6,778 nt of DNA from assembly GCA_046727435.1 (NCBI GenBank), contig JBKPCR010000238.1, positions 1 through 6,778 of the forward strand, given 5' to 3'. Source of the DNA: CAVPRW01 sp046727435 [NCBI: bacterium]. GTDB taxonomy: Bacteria; Tectomicrobia; Entotheonellia; J063. The stretch's first letter is position 1. The number at the start of each line of letters is the position of its first letter. A model generated the notes under the pieces. It worked only from the letters and a program-made list of their open reading frames with translations, made no database searches and was not told where the DNA came from. Positions 1 through 5,835 of the stretch are shown here, one piece after another. A program made the position numbers and the translations under genes.

Positions 1-102
1 GTCTTTGATGATGCCACCGGTGATCGCGGCATGATTGGCCTGCATGACGGCACTGTTCCGGTCACATGCTTCCTCCACCTGGAACACCTCGCGTTGCGGC
101 AT
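1..102 (-). CDS. Possible N-terminus of an unknown protein running off the left edge
   Basis: The minus-strand frame from an ATG at 102 is open to the window edge. It begins MPQREVFQVEEACDRNSAV and ends at the edge with AITGGIIKD, which reads like real protein (amphipathic, no low-complexity bias). I do not recognise the family. There is no clear ribosome binding site before this ATG, and the frame stays open further upstream (GTG at 192), so the start is uncertain. The exactly antisense + frame 1-210, ending at a TAA at 208, is also open and has similar third-position GC, so the strand cannot be settled from composition. If the minus frame is real it is divergent from the 252-668 gene. Confidence 0.25.
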   Translation of the reverse strand, partial: MPQREVFQVEEACDRNSAVMQANHAAITGGIIKD

Positions 103-183
103 CAGCCCGCGGACTACCAGGGGTCGATACCGCGACGGCTGCCGGATGCTCGTGACGATGCGTGTTCGGGACCCACAGCCACG

Positions 184-211
184 TTGCGCCACCGCTTGGA
201 ATCCGTATAAT
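184..211 (+). promoter_or_regulatory. Sigma70-like promoter for the 252-668 operon
   Basis: A perfect TATAAT lies at 206-211, preceded at 16 bp by TTGCGC (184-189), which keeps the important TTG of the -35 box. The predicted transcript would start near 218, about 34 bases before the chosen ATG at 252. This position fits the start choice for the downstream gene and disfavours the longer open frame from 162, whose codons would begin upstream of the promoter. Confidence 0.55.
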
Positions 212-251
212 CTCCCACCAACAGCCGATGATCCTTTCGGGAGCGCGTTCC

Positions 252-668
252 ATGCTCTTGCGTCACGACACCACCAAAATCTCGATCGAAAAGACGGTGG
301 GCGAAATCCACACGTGCCTCGCCACCCACGGCGCCAACGCGATCTTGAGCGAGTATGACGACACAGGAAAGGTCATCGCTCTGCGCTGTCACATCAGTAT
401 AGGCGAGCAGGACATCGCCTTTCGCCTGCCCTCCGACTGGCGGCCGGTGCCCACCCGTTTGGCGGGAGACCGTCAAGTACCCAGGGGTTCCCGCCCTCAG
501 GAACAGGCGCTGCCCATGAGTTGGCGCATGATCAAAGATAGGGTCGAAGCACAGATGGCGATCGTCGACACCAAGATAGTCCGGCTCGAGCATGTCCTCT
601 TGCCCTATGCAATCATGCCGGACGGCCGCACGCTCTATGAGCGCATCCGCGATGCCCGATGTGTGTGA
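252..668 (+). CDS. Conserved hypothetical protein of phage/mobile-element type
   Basis: This is a 138-residue soluble protein with no signal peptide or membrane segment. It starts MLLRHDTTKISIEKTVGEI and shows a KISIEKTVGEI block near the N-terminus, a central strand-rich part (IAFRLPSDW), and a C-terminal helical part with SWRMIKDRVEAQMAIV followed by LEHVLLPYAI. The order 'KIS-EKT-EI, FxLP, WRxIKDxVEAQxA, VxLPY' matches small proteins I recall from prophages and integrative elements in many bacteria; their function is unknown to me. I chose ATG 252 because GGGAG (239-243) lies 8 bases upstream and a TATAAT box sits at 206-211. The open frame extends back to an ATG at 162 and another at 228, but neither fits the promoter. 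The gene ends 30 bases before the next one, suggesting an operon. Confidence 0.75.
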   Translation: MLLRHDTTKISIEKTVGEIHTCLATHGANAILSEYDDTGKVIALRCHISIGEQDIAFRLPSDWRPVPTRLAGDRQVPRGSRPQEQALPMSWRMIKDRVEAQMAIVDTKIVRLEHVLLPYAIMPDGRTLYERIRDARCV

Positions 669-698
669 CCGGCCGTAGCGATGAAGGAGACATCATCC

Positions 699-1064
699 AT
701 GGCCTCCCAAAACCCAACCATCGAATTCGAAGATGTCCCGCTTGACGAAGCCCGCCGCATGAGCCGCGGGCCCCACATGGCCCCCGAGCTCTATCACGCC
801 CTCAAGGAAAGAATCCAAACGCTCAACACGACAGCCGCTCGCGTGACCGTTCCAGAAGGTACCAGCCTGACCACGATGAAAAACCGCATCCTCCGCGTGG
901 CCGCAGAGCTCGGTGTCCCGGTCACCATCCGAAGAGTGCCCGGCGGTCTCATTTTCTGGCGCTCAACTGCCGAAGATCTCCAACAGGCCCAACAGATTGC
1001 GGCACGACTTCAAACCGCCCGGCAGCCACCACCAGCAGCCCCACGCGGCCGCCGGCGGCGATGA
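699..1064 (+). CDS. Small conserved hypothetical protein
   Basis: This is a 121-residue basic protein, second gene of the apparent operon. ATG 699 was chosen over ATG 681 because AAGGAG at 684-689 is a near-ideal ribosome binding site nine bases before 699. The sequence contains FEDVPLDEARRMSRGP, a helix with PELYHALKERIQ, then TTMKNRILRVAAELGVPVTI and a short strand GGLIFWRS. It closes with a helix rich in Q and A and an unstructured tail ending RGRRRR. The central part could be a small nucleic-acid-binding fold, suggested only by its charge and the basic tail. I recall close relatives as uncharacterised proteins in Nitrospira-like genomes, often near a protein like the 252-668 product. No function can be assigned. 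Confidence 0.75.
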   Translation: MASQNPTIEFEDVPLDEARRMSRGPHMAPELYHALKERIQTLNTTAARVTVPEGTSLTTMKNRILRVAAELGVPVTIRRVPGGLIFWRSTAEDLQQAQQIAARLQTARQPPPAAPRGRRRR

Positions 1065-1124
1065 TAAATACAGGCATAGAGTGCTCCCATGAGAGGCCAC
1101 CCGATGATGTATCCCTCCGTACCT

Positions 1125-1152
1125 CGTAGAGTCCGTTGCCTTCCGCTCTACG
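1125..1152. repeat. 7-bp perfect inverted repeat in the intergenic gap
   Basis: CGTAGAG at 1125-1131 is matched by CTCTACG at 1146-1152 across a 14-base loop. It sits between the end of the 699-1064 gene and the left end of the insertion element. There is no T-run on either side, so it is not a classic terminator. In the reconstructed pre-insertion sequence the CHAT gene would stop at 1150-1148, inside this repeat, so it may have lain between two convergent genes. The rest of 1065-1170 holds nothing I can support. Confidence 0.3.
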
Positions 1153-1170
1153 TTCCCGTGCTCGTGGCCT

Positions 1171-1195
1171 TGCTCGTACAGTCAAAAAACTCAAA
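1171..1195 (+). repeat. Left terminal inverted repeat
   Basis: The left end reads TGCTCGTA, CA, GTCAAAAAA, C, TCAAA. Compared with the reverse complement of 3155-3178 there are 22 matching positions, two mismatches (1179-1180) and one extra base (1190). The block GTCAAAAAA is the most distinctive part. TGCTCGT also occurs at 1159-1165 just outside, which slightly weakens the case for the outermost eight bases belonging to the element. Confidence 0.6.
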
Positions 1196-1244
1196 TGCAC
1201 TTTTCCCCAAGAGTTTACGGACCGGCCATCACCCGCTCCACGTC

Positions 1245-1273
1245 TTGATTTCCCCTTGGCGATGGCCCATACT
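1245..1273 (+). promoter_or_regulatory. Candidate promoter for the transposase operon
   Basis: TTGATT (1245-1250) is followed after exactly 17 bases by CATACT (1268-1273). Each hexamer matches the sigma70 consensus at four of six positions, so this would be a modest promoter, as expected for a transposase. It lies inside the proposed element, so the element would carry its own promoter for all three genes. The predicted start falls near 1280, next to the short repeat GTAC-ACAA-GTAC (1278-1289). Confidence 0.4.
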
Positions 1274-1313
1274 CCCTGTACACAAGTACCTTAAACACTG
1301 AGGTGGAACGACG

Positions 1314-2381
1314 ATGGATTGGAAGACACTGCTGGCTTATATTACCGGATCAGTGGATGAGGAGCTGTTGTTACGCAACGAATACCTTGTGACGGAAAAT
1401 CGGATTCTGCGTCGGCAGATTCATGGCCGTGTGCGGCTCAGCGATAGCGAGCGTGCCACCCTAGCCGAGATTGGGAAGCAGCTCAGCAAGCAAGCACTGG
1501 CTGCGGTGGCGAGTATTGTCACACCCGACACGATCTTGGCGTGGCATCGGAAGCTGGTCGCCCAGAAGTTTGATGGCTCCCAGCAGCGGAAGCCCCCAGG
1601 CCGCCCCAAGATCGACGAAGACCTGGAAGCTTTAGTGGTGCGTCTGGCTCGGGAGAATTGCACCTGGGGCTATGATCGGATTGTCGGTGCTTTGCGACAT
1701 TTGGGTTACACGATCAGCGACCAGACCGTGGGGAATATCCTGAAGCGCCATGAGATTCCACCTGCGCCCAAGCGCAAAAGGACCACGACCTGGCATGAGT
1801 TTATCCATGCCCACATGGACGTGCTGGTGGCGACCGACTTTTTCACCACGGAGGTGTGGACCTGGTGCGGGCTGGTGACGTATTACACTCTCTTCTTTAT
1901 CCGGCTCGGCACCCGAGAGGTCCAGGTGGCAGGGGTCACGCCACATCCCGACGAGCGCTGGATGATGCAGATCGCGCGGAACGCCACCATGGCGGACTGG
2001 GGTGTTCTATCCCCAGGACACTACCTGATCCACGACCGCGATGGGAAATTCTGCCCCGCATTTCAGCGCCTGATCGATGAGGCAGGGGTGACGCGTGTGA
2101 TGCTGCCACCGCAGTCGCCGAATCTCAATGCCTACGCCGAACGGTGGGTCCGTTCGGTAAAGGAGGAAGCCCTGTCACGGTTGATCCTGTTTGGGGAGCG
2201 TGCCCTGTGGCATACCCTGAATGAATATGTGACGCATTATCACCAGGAGCGCCCTCACCAGAGCAAGGGCAACGTCATTCTGATGCCGAGCACGCCCCCA
2301 ACCCAGAAGCGGGACAGCTCGATCCAGTGCCGAGAGCGGCTCGGTGGGCTCTTGAAATACTATTATGGTGAGGCTGCTTGA
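1314..2381 (+). CDS. DDE integrase-core transposase
   Basis: This 355-residue protein appears intact and should cut and join the ends of its own element. Residues ~40-80 and ~95-150 form the DNA-binding helical part (GRPKIDEDLEALVVRLARE, then WGYDRIVGAL and a QTVGNILKRH helix). Residues ~165-320 are the RNase H-like integrase core. The likely catalytic triad is D175 (VATDFF), D241 (HDRDGKF) and E276 (NAYAERW); 34 residues separate the last two, one fewer than the usual IS3-type spacing. The C-terminus ends with the conserved-looking RERLGGLLKYY. ATG 1314 has AGGTGG at 1301-1306, seven bases upstream. I recall many near-full-length relatives annotated only as 'integrase core domain protein' in Nitrospira, Planctomycetes and Acidobacteria, but I cannot assign an IS family name. 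Its stop is 26 bases before the next gene, so the downstream genes are probably cotranscribed. Confidence 0.93.
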   Translation: MDWKTLLAYITGSVDEELLLRNEYLVTENRILRRQIHGRVRLSDSERATLAEIGKQLSKQALAAVASIVTPDTILAWHRKLVAQKFDGSQQRKPPGRPKIDEDLEALVVRLARENCTWGYDRIVGALRHLGYTISDQTVGNILKRHEIPPAPKRKRTTTWHEFIHAHMDVLVATDFFTTEVWTWCGLVTYYTLFFIRLGTREVQVAGVTPHPDERWMMQIARNATMADWGVLSPGHYLIHDRDGKFCPAFQRLIDEAGVTRVMLPPQSPNLNAYAERWVRSVKEEALSRLILFGERALWHTLNEYVTHYHQERPHQSKGNVILMPSTPPTQKRDSSIQCRERLGGLLKYYYGEAA

Positions 2382-2407
2382 ATGGCAGTCCCAGGGAGGA
2401 GGATCGT

Positions 2408-2686
2408 ATGTCCCAGTCCGCATCGCCAATGGAGCCGGTGACCATCCAGGGTGCGCACGCGTGGGTGCAGTATCTCCCGGATGGCGCCGTGTCCATCGAC
2501 GTCGAAGGCTCCACGTTGGTCCTCCACGCCAGTCAGAAACTGCAGGAACGGTTCGAAATGTTACTCGAGAAGCGGAAAGCTGGCACGCTCTCCCTAGAGG
2601 AGCAGCGCGAGTATACGGCGATTGGTGATCTGGACACGGCGCTGAGTTGGCTCAATCGCCTCGCCCGCGGGGCGCGACCCCGGTGA
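2408..2686 (+). CDS. Small protein paired with the HNH nuclease (possible antitoxin/partner)
   Basis: This is a 92-residue protein. ATG 2408 is chosen because GGGAGGAGG (2394-2402) is a very strong ribosome binding site five bases upstream; the frame is also open from a TTG at 2378 overlapping the transposase stop. The N-terminal half is strand-rich (AHAWVQYLPDGAVSIDVEG) and the C-terminal half is helical (LQERFEMLLEKRKAGTLSL, then EEQREYTAIGDLDTALSWL). The second half resembles short proteins that I recall directly upstream of HNH nuclease genes in cyanobacteria and other phyla ('LLEKRKAGTLS.EE..EY'). That arrangement looks like a toxin-antitoxin or obligate-partner pair, but no activity is known to me. 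Its stop codon lies seven bases from the next ATG, indicating translational coupling. Confidence 0.8.
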   Translation: MSQSASPMEPVTIQGAHAWVQYLPDGAVSIDVEGSTLVLHASQKLQERFEMLLEKRKAGTLSLEEQREYTAIGDLDTALSWLNRLARGARPR

Positions 2687-2693
2687 GGCGAAT

Positions 2694-3143
2694 ATGACCG
2701 TGTCCGCGGCAACGCGGCGGGCCGTGCGCGAGCGGGCGCAGCGCCGCTGTGAGTATTGTCATGCCGACGAGCGCTGGCAATTCGTTCGCTTCACCACCGA
2801 TCACGTGCAGCCCCAGTCGGCGGGCGGCTCAGATGACGCCGACAACTTAGCGTTGGCATGCCGTAACTGCAATGAGCGGCGTGGGAATCGCCTCGACGGG
2901 CGTGATCCCGAAACCGGGGAGGTGGTCTCACTCTTCAATCCACGTCGCGATCCGTGGACGGAGCACTTTATCTGGGACGTCACCCGACTACGCATTGTGG
3001 GGCAAACACCCACAGGCCGGGTGACGGTGGAGTTCCTTGATCTCAATGACGACCGCCACGAAGGGACCGTCCTACGCATTCGCCAGCGCGATCTGGCCGA
3101 TGGCTACCATCCGCCCCCAGACGATCCTGCGCTCTCTGCATAG
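2694..3143 (+). CDS. HNH endonuclease
   Basis: This 149-residue protein should be a metal-dependent DNA nuclease. The HNH fold occupies residues ~13-67: zinc ligands C19-x2-C22 and C56-x2-C59, the catalytic D36-H37 in TTDHVQP, N51 in DADNLALAC, and N60 after the second Cys pair. The conserved C-terminal extension (DPETGEVVSLFNPRRDPW, HFIWD, then IVGQTPTGRVTVEFLDLN) matches stand-alone HNH proteins that I recall from cyanobacteria and other environmental bacteria. ATG 2694 uses GAGG (2685-2688), which overlaps the stop of the preceding gene, so the two are translationally coupled. The gene ends 11 bases before the right inverted repeat of the proposed element, which makes it a passenger. Its 3' end overlaps the CHAT reading frame by 101 bp on the other strand; the overlap is probably a by-product of the insertion. 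Confidence 0.9.
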   Translation: MTVSAATRRAVRERAQRRCEYCHADERWQFVRFTTDHVQPQSAGGSDDADNLALACRNCNERRGNRLDGRDPETGEVVSLFNPRRDPWTEHFIWDVTRLRIVGQTPTGRVTVEFLDLNDDRHEGTVLRIRQRDLADGYHPPPDDPALSA

Positions 3144-5835
3144 AGCCAAGCTGGTTTGATTTTTTGACCCTACGAGCAGCGTCGTGGATGAGCGCGCGCT
3201 TGCGCTCCCCTTGCTCCATGGTTGCTTCTTTCTTCGCCAGACTGCCCCAGATCCTGTACCGCTCTGCCATGCCTCCCGGCATTAGCGACGCCGGCGCAGC
3301 CGGGCGTCCCTTGCCAGTTGCATGCGCATAGGCACCCATCGCCTCGTCAAGGTGCTTCTTGGCCAACGCTATGAGATCCAGAACCTCATCGGGCACCACC
3401 CGCTCCTCCGCTGGGCTCCTCTGGTCGTAACGGTCCTGGGCTAGTCGGATCTCGAGATTCGCGAGCTGCTCGAGCAGCACGAGTGGATGCTGTGGGCCAG
3501 CGGCCCGACCCAGCCGGTACCAGTGAACAGCCCGATCAAGCTCCCCAAGCTCGGCATATGCGTAGCCCAGCTCGTAGCACAGCGTCGCATCACGGAAGCC
3601 CTCGTCAGACCAGCGAGCACCCTGCGGCAGGCCGCTCGACTCAAGTTTGCCCAGCTCCTTTCGCAGGCTGTCCCGCCAGTTGTGAAGACGCCCGAAGTCC
3701 GCCCGACCAATGTCGCCAGCCCGCACGGCGACGGCCCGGATGCGCTGGATAACCTCACGCGCGCTCATGGGCGGATGCTCCGATTCCTCGTCGCGACGGA
3801 TATCGAGTCGGAAACCAGGGTCACCATATTCCTCGTCGCGACGGATATCGAGTCGGAAACCAGGGTCACCGTAACACTGGTATGCACCCCACGTGAGGGA
3901 GTGCGACTTTTCCTTCAGCGCTGCGGCGCGTGCTTGCCCGACGGCATCACCGAAGTCACGCCCTGCCATCAAGGCGCGATAGAACGCCCTCGCAAAGGCC
4001 ATCGCTGCAGCGTCATCAATGGGCCATCCGGCGGCGACCACCGCCTGTACACCGATCGCCATCAGTTCGCGGGCAATGCCCGCTGCTAACCGGTTGAAGC
4101 CGACCCGCGCTAAGTAACAGCAATTGAGGAACACCACCTCCGGCACGATGGGGAGTTGGCGGACGACGTTGGCAGTGAGGTACATCCCGCCGCCGATTAA
4201 TACCCCCGATTCCGAACTCTCGTCGGCTACCTCGCCGTGCGCCGCCACGTGGACGATGCGATGGCCTCCGGGAGCGAACAGGGCGTTCAAGACGGCTCGA
4301 CCGGCGTTCGACGTATCGAGCGACTGGTCACCCTCGTAGACCCTCGATGCATCCCAGATCAGTGCCTTGACTTGGTACTCAGCTGAGGATGCTGATGACG
4401 GCGAGGAGAGCAGATCTCTGACCGCCCTGGCTTCATCTACCGCACCAGGCAGCGAGCGAAACGTACCGGTTTGGTCTGGGTACTCGTCTGCCCGCACTGG
4501 CGGGTTGCCAATCACGAGCACGCTCAAGTTCGCCGCTCGCCGTGGCGCAAAGCGTTGTCCCTCGATCTCGCGGAACTGCCTGAGCAATCCGAGCCGGCTC
4601 AGCGGAACTTCGCGTCCCTCGCCGATCGCGCGAGCCGTCATCACTTCCCAGGGGTAGTTGGCCGTCAGCTCGTCCACTAAGAGCTGTACGCGCCCAGCAC
4701 CGGTGAGGTTCTCCTTCAGCTGGAGGGGGAACAACAGCTCGTACAAGGTGTTGGCTGTTTGCGGATCGGGCTGCGCGTCACTGATCGCCTTCGCCACGCG
4801 GTTATCGACCGTCCGCCGGTCCACCCGATGAGACAACCGGTCGGCGCGCGCCAGGCGCCCGAGGACGGTGAAGTCAAGCTCGAGCGTGGACGGCTGCCCT
4901 CCAGGCGTCGGTCGCAGATCCTTGCGCTGCGCTTCCGACAGAGTGACCAGGAGGCGGCGCCATGACACCTCCGCCTCCTCGAGCGGTGGCCTGGCGGGGA
5001 GCGCACCCTGGCGTACCTGGACCACGATGTCCTCCCACGCGACCAGCTCCTGCATCTCGTCCCCTCGGCCGAGCAGGCGGGGCAAAATCCGCAAGGCATG
5101 AGCAGCCAGCTCGGCGCGGTCAGCGTAGCGCTCGATGAACTCCAGTTCGACGACGCGCACCCGCGGCACGCGTCGCCCAGGCCTGCGACGAGCGGTCTCG
5201 TACCGCTCGAAGGTCTCGTTGGCCGTCAGGATCCCTTCGACGATGGCGACCACGGAGGCCTCGACCGTGAGCCCGTCGATGGGATAGGCGCCAACGAGCA
5301 CGGAGGCCACCCCGAATCGAATGTCCTCCGGGGATTCGCCGACGTCCGCCCCCTTCGTCCGACCGCTGGCTGGTTCGGTGAGCTCACGCTCTTCGTAGAA
5401 CTCGATCCCCCTCGACACCAGCGCAGCTGTGACAGAGCTCGCCACCGCGCTCCGCGTGAGCTCACCTGCCGGCCCCAGGCCGAGCACATAGGCACCGGGC
5501 GGGAAGCTGAGCATCAGGTCAGAGGTCCCCTGCTTCACAGTCCGCTTGGGCCGGAGGAATAACGCCTCACCGAGGCGTTGCGGGTACTGGCCGATCATCT
5601 GGCGCATCGAGAGCAGGCCGTCGAGTCGAGCGTCGACGTACTCTTCGGCCCCTTTCAGTGTGCCGCCCTCGGCGTGCCCTACCATCACCGGGTAGCTCGC
5701 GTATTCTAGGCTGCCATGCACCACGTGGATGTCGAGCCGGGGTCGGTGTGGAGACTCCAAGTGCGCTGCGTCACGTGCCTTTCCCATGCCCGCTCCGGTG
5801 CCACTCTCCCCGGAACCAGTGTCGTGTTTCGCCAT
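3043..5835 (-). CDS. CHAT-domain (caspase-like) protease with TPR-like C-terminus
   Basis: This 930-residue protein is a predicted cysteine protease of the caspase-HetF (CHAT) class. Residues ~33-145 (HVVHGSLEYASYPVMVGH and PPGAYVLGLGPAGEL) recall the macro-like N-terminal domain of M17 aminopeptidases, by memory only. Residues ~375-665 carry the CHAT fold: VDELTANYPWEVM, LSVLVIGNPP, the catalytic His in IVHVAAHGE (H533), the catalytic Cys in VVFLNCCYLA (C573, next to C572), and the usual terminal WGAYQCYGDPGFRL. A 15-residue block is then duplicated (655-669, 670-684). Residues ~745-800 look TPR-like (YELGYAYAELGELDRAVHWY). ATG 5835 has AAGGAG (5843-5848) seven bases upstream. From R889 on, about 42 codons lie inside the insertion element, so the native C-terminus is probably replaced, perhaps after losing only a few residues. 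With the upstream TIR gene it suggests a conflict system; a target or trigger cannot be read from sequence. Confidence 0.9.
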   Translation of the reverse strand: MAKHDTGSGESGTGAGMGKARDAAHLESPHRPRLDIHVVHGSLEYASYPVMVGHAEGGTLKGAEEYVDARLDGLLSMRQMIGQYPQRLGEALFLRPKRTVKQGTSDLMLSFPPGAYVLGLGPAGELTRSAVASSVTAALVSRGIEFYEERELTEPASGRTKGADVGESPEDIRFGVASVLVGAYPIDGLTVEASVVAIVEGILTANETFERYETARRRPGRRVPRVRVVELEFIERYADRAELAAHALRILPRLLGRGDEMQELVAWEDIVVQVRQGALPARPPLEEAEVSWRRLLVTLSEAQRKDLRPTPGGQPSTLELDFTVLGRLARADRLSHRVDRRTVDNRVAKAISDAQPDPQTANTLYELLFPLQLKENLTGAGRVQLLVDELTANYPWEVMTARAIGEGREVPLSRLGLLRQFREIEGQRFAPRRAANLSVLVIGNPPVRADEYPDQTGTFRSLPGAVDEARAVRDLLSSPSSASSAEYQVKALIWDASRVYEGDQSLDTSNAGRAVLNALFAPGGHRIVHVAAHGEVADESSESGVLIGGGMYLTANVVRQLPIVPEVVFLNCCYLARVGFNRLAAGIARELMAIGVQAVVAAGWPIDDAAAMAFARAFYRALMAGRDFGDAVGQARAAALKEKSHSLTWGAYQCYGDPGFRLDIRRDEEYGDPGFRLDIRRDEESEHPPMSAREVIQRIRAVAVRAGDIGRADFGRLHNWRDSLRKELGKLESSGLPQGARWSDEGFRDATLCYELGYAYAELGELDRAVHWYRLGRAAGPQHPLVLLEQLANLEIRLAQDRYDQRSPAEERVVPDEVLDLIALAKKHLDEAMGAYAHATGKGRPAAPASLMPGGMAERYRIWGSLAKKEATMEQGERKRALIHDAARRVKKSNQLGSMQRAQDRLGADGSHRPDRAGECVGRSLRGGRH
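3144..3165 (+). terminator. Weak candidate terminator after the HNH gene
   Basis: Directly after the HNH stop codon, AGCCA (3144-3148) can pair with TGGTT (3152-3156) around a three-base loop, with one G-T wobble. It is followed by TGA and six T residues (3160-3165). The stem is short, so termination would be inefficient. The T-run is the same stretch that forms the A-run of the right inverted repeat, so its presence may reflect the element end rather than a terminator. Confidence 0.3.
3155..3178 (-). repeat. Right terminal inverted repeat
   Basis: Read on the minus strand this is TGCTCGTA, GG, GTCAAAAAA, TCAAA, the partner of 1171-1195. The CHAT reading frame crosses it: codons up to R888 lie in or outside the outer part of the repeat, and later codons use element sequence. 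Confidence 0.6.
3783..3872 (-). repeat. 45-bp in-frame tandem duplication in the CHAT gene
   Basis: Two adjacent 45-base copies (3783-3827 and 3828-3872) differ at one base (A at 3826, G at 3871). Translated, they give YGDPGFRLDIRRDEE twice, residues 655-669 and 670-684. The first protein copy begins the normal closing motif of the CHAT fold (QCYGDPGFRL), so the duplication lengthens the linker between the protease and the helical C-terminus by 15 residues without breaking the frame. The near identity suggests a recent slippage or recombination event, with the single difference being silent (TAC versus TAT for Tyr). Confidence 0.97.

Larger units (their letters stand above)
1171..3178 (+). 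mobile_element. Insertion element with transposase and HNH passenger genes
   Basis: An element of about 2008 bp is proposed from inverted repeats at 1171-1195 and 3155-3178 that enclose a transposase and two further co-directional genes. With the longer repeats counted, the ends read 5'-TG...CA-3', as in many elements moved by integrase-fold transposases. No matching flanking duplication is seen at those ends. If the ends are instead placed just inside the TA at 1177-1178 and 3171-3172, the flanks GCTCG and CGAGC would join through one TA into the 12-bp palindrome GCTCGTACGAGC, which would mean a 2-bp TA duplication. Independent support is that the reading frame of the CHAT gene on the right enters the element and loses its family-like character there. 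The transposase might alternatively belong to a shorter element ending soon after 2381; I found no inverted repeat there. Confidence 0.65.

Noticed and set aside
114-593. A 159-codon minus frame antisense to the 252-668 gene
   Set aside because: The + frame has a promoter, a ribosome site and family-like motifs; the antisense translation has none.
1159-1177. TGCTCGT repeated at 1159-1165 and 1171-1177 as a target duplication or operator
   Set aside because: Both copies lie on the same side of the element, so they cannot be a target duplication, and seven bases twice in GC-rich DNA is weak evidence for an operator.
949-1200. An 83-codon minus frame
   Set aside because: It is largely antisense to the 699-1064 gene, also crosses the element end, and its Arg/Gly-rich translation looks like a shadow.
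1089-1301. A 70-codon + frame between the hypothetical operon and the transposase
   Set aside because: It crosses the proposed left inverted repeat, has no convincing ribosome site, and its composition is not protein-like; the transposase promoter lies within it.
3783-3872. The pair of direct repeats as a minimal CRISPR or phage attachment site
   Set aside because: The copies are directly adjacent without spacers and lie in frame inside a coding region, so a simple tandem duplication is the better reading.
3487-4089. A 200-codon + frame opposite the CHAT gene
   Set aside because: It is explained by the high GC of the CHAT coding strand; its internal repeat is just the 45-bp duplication read antisense.
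5098-5562. A 154-codon + frame opposite the CHAT N-terminal region
   Set aside because: It is His/Arg/Gly-rich, without motifs or a ribosome site, and lies wholly inside the CHAT gene.
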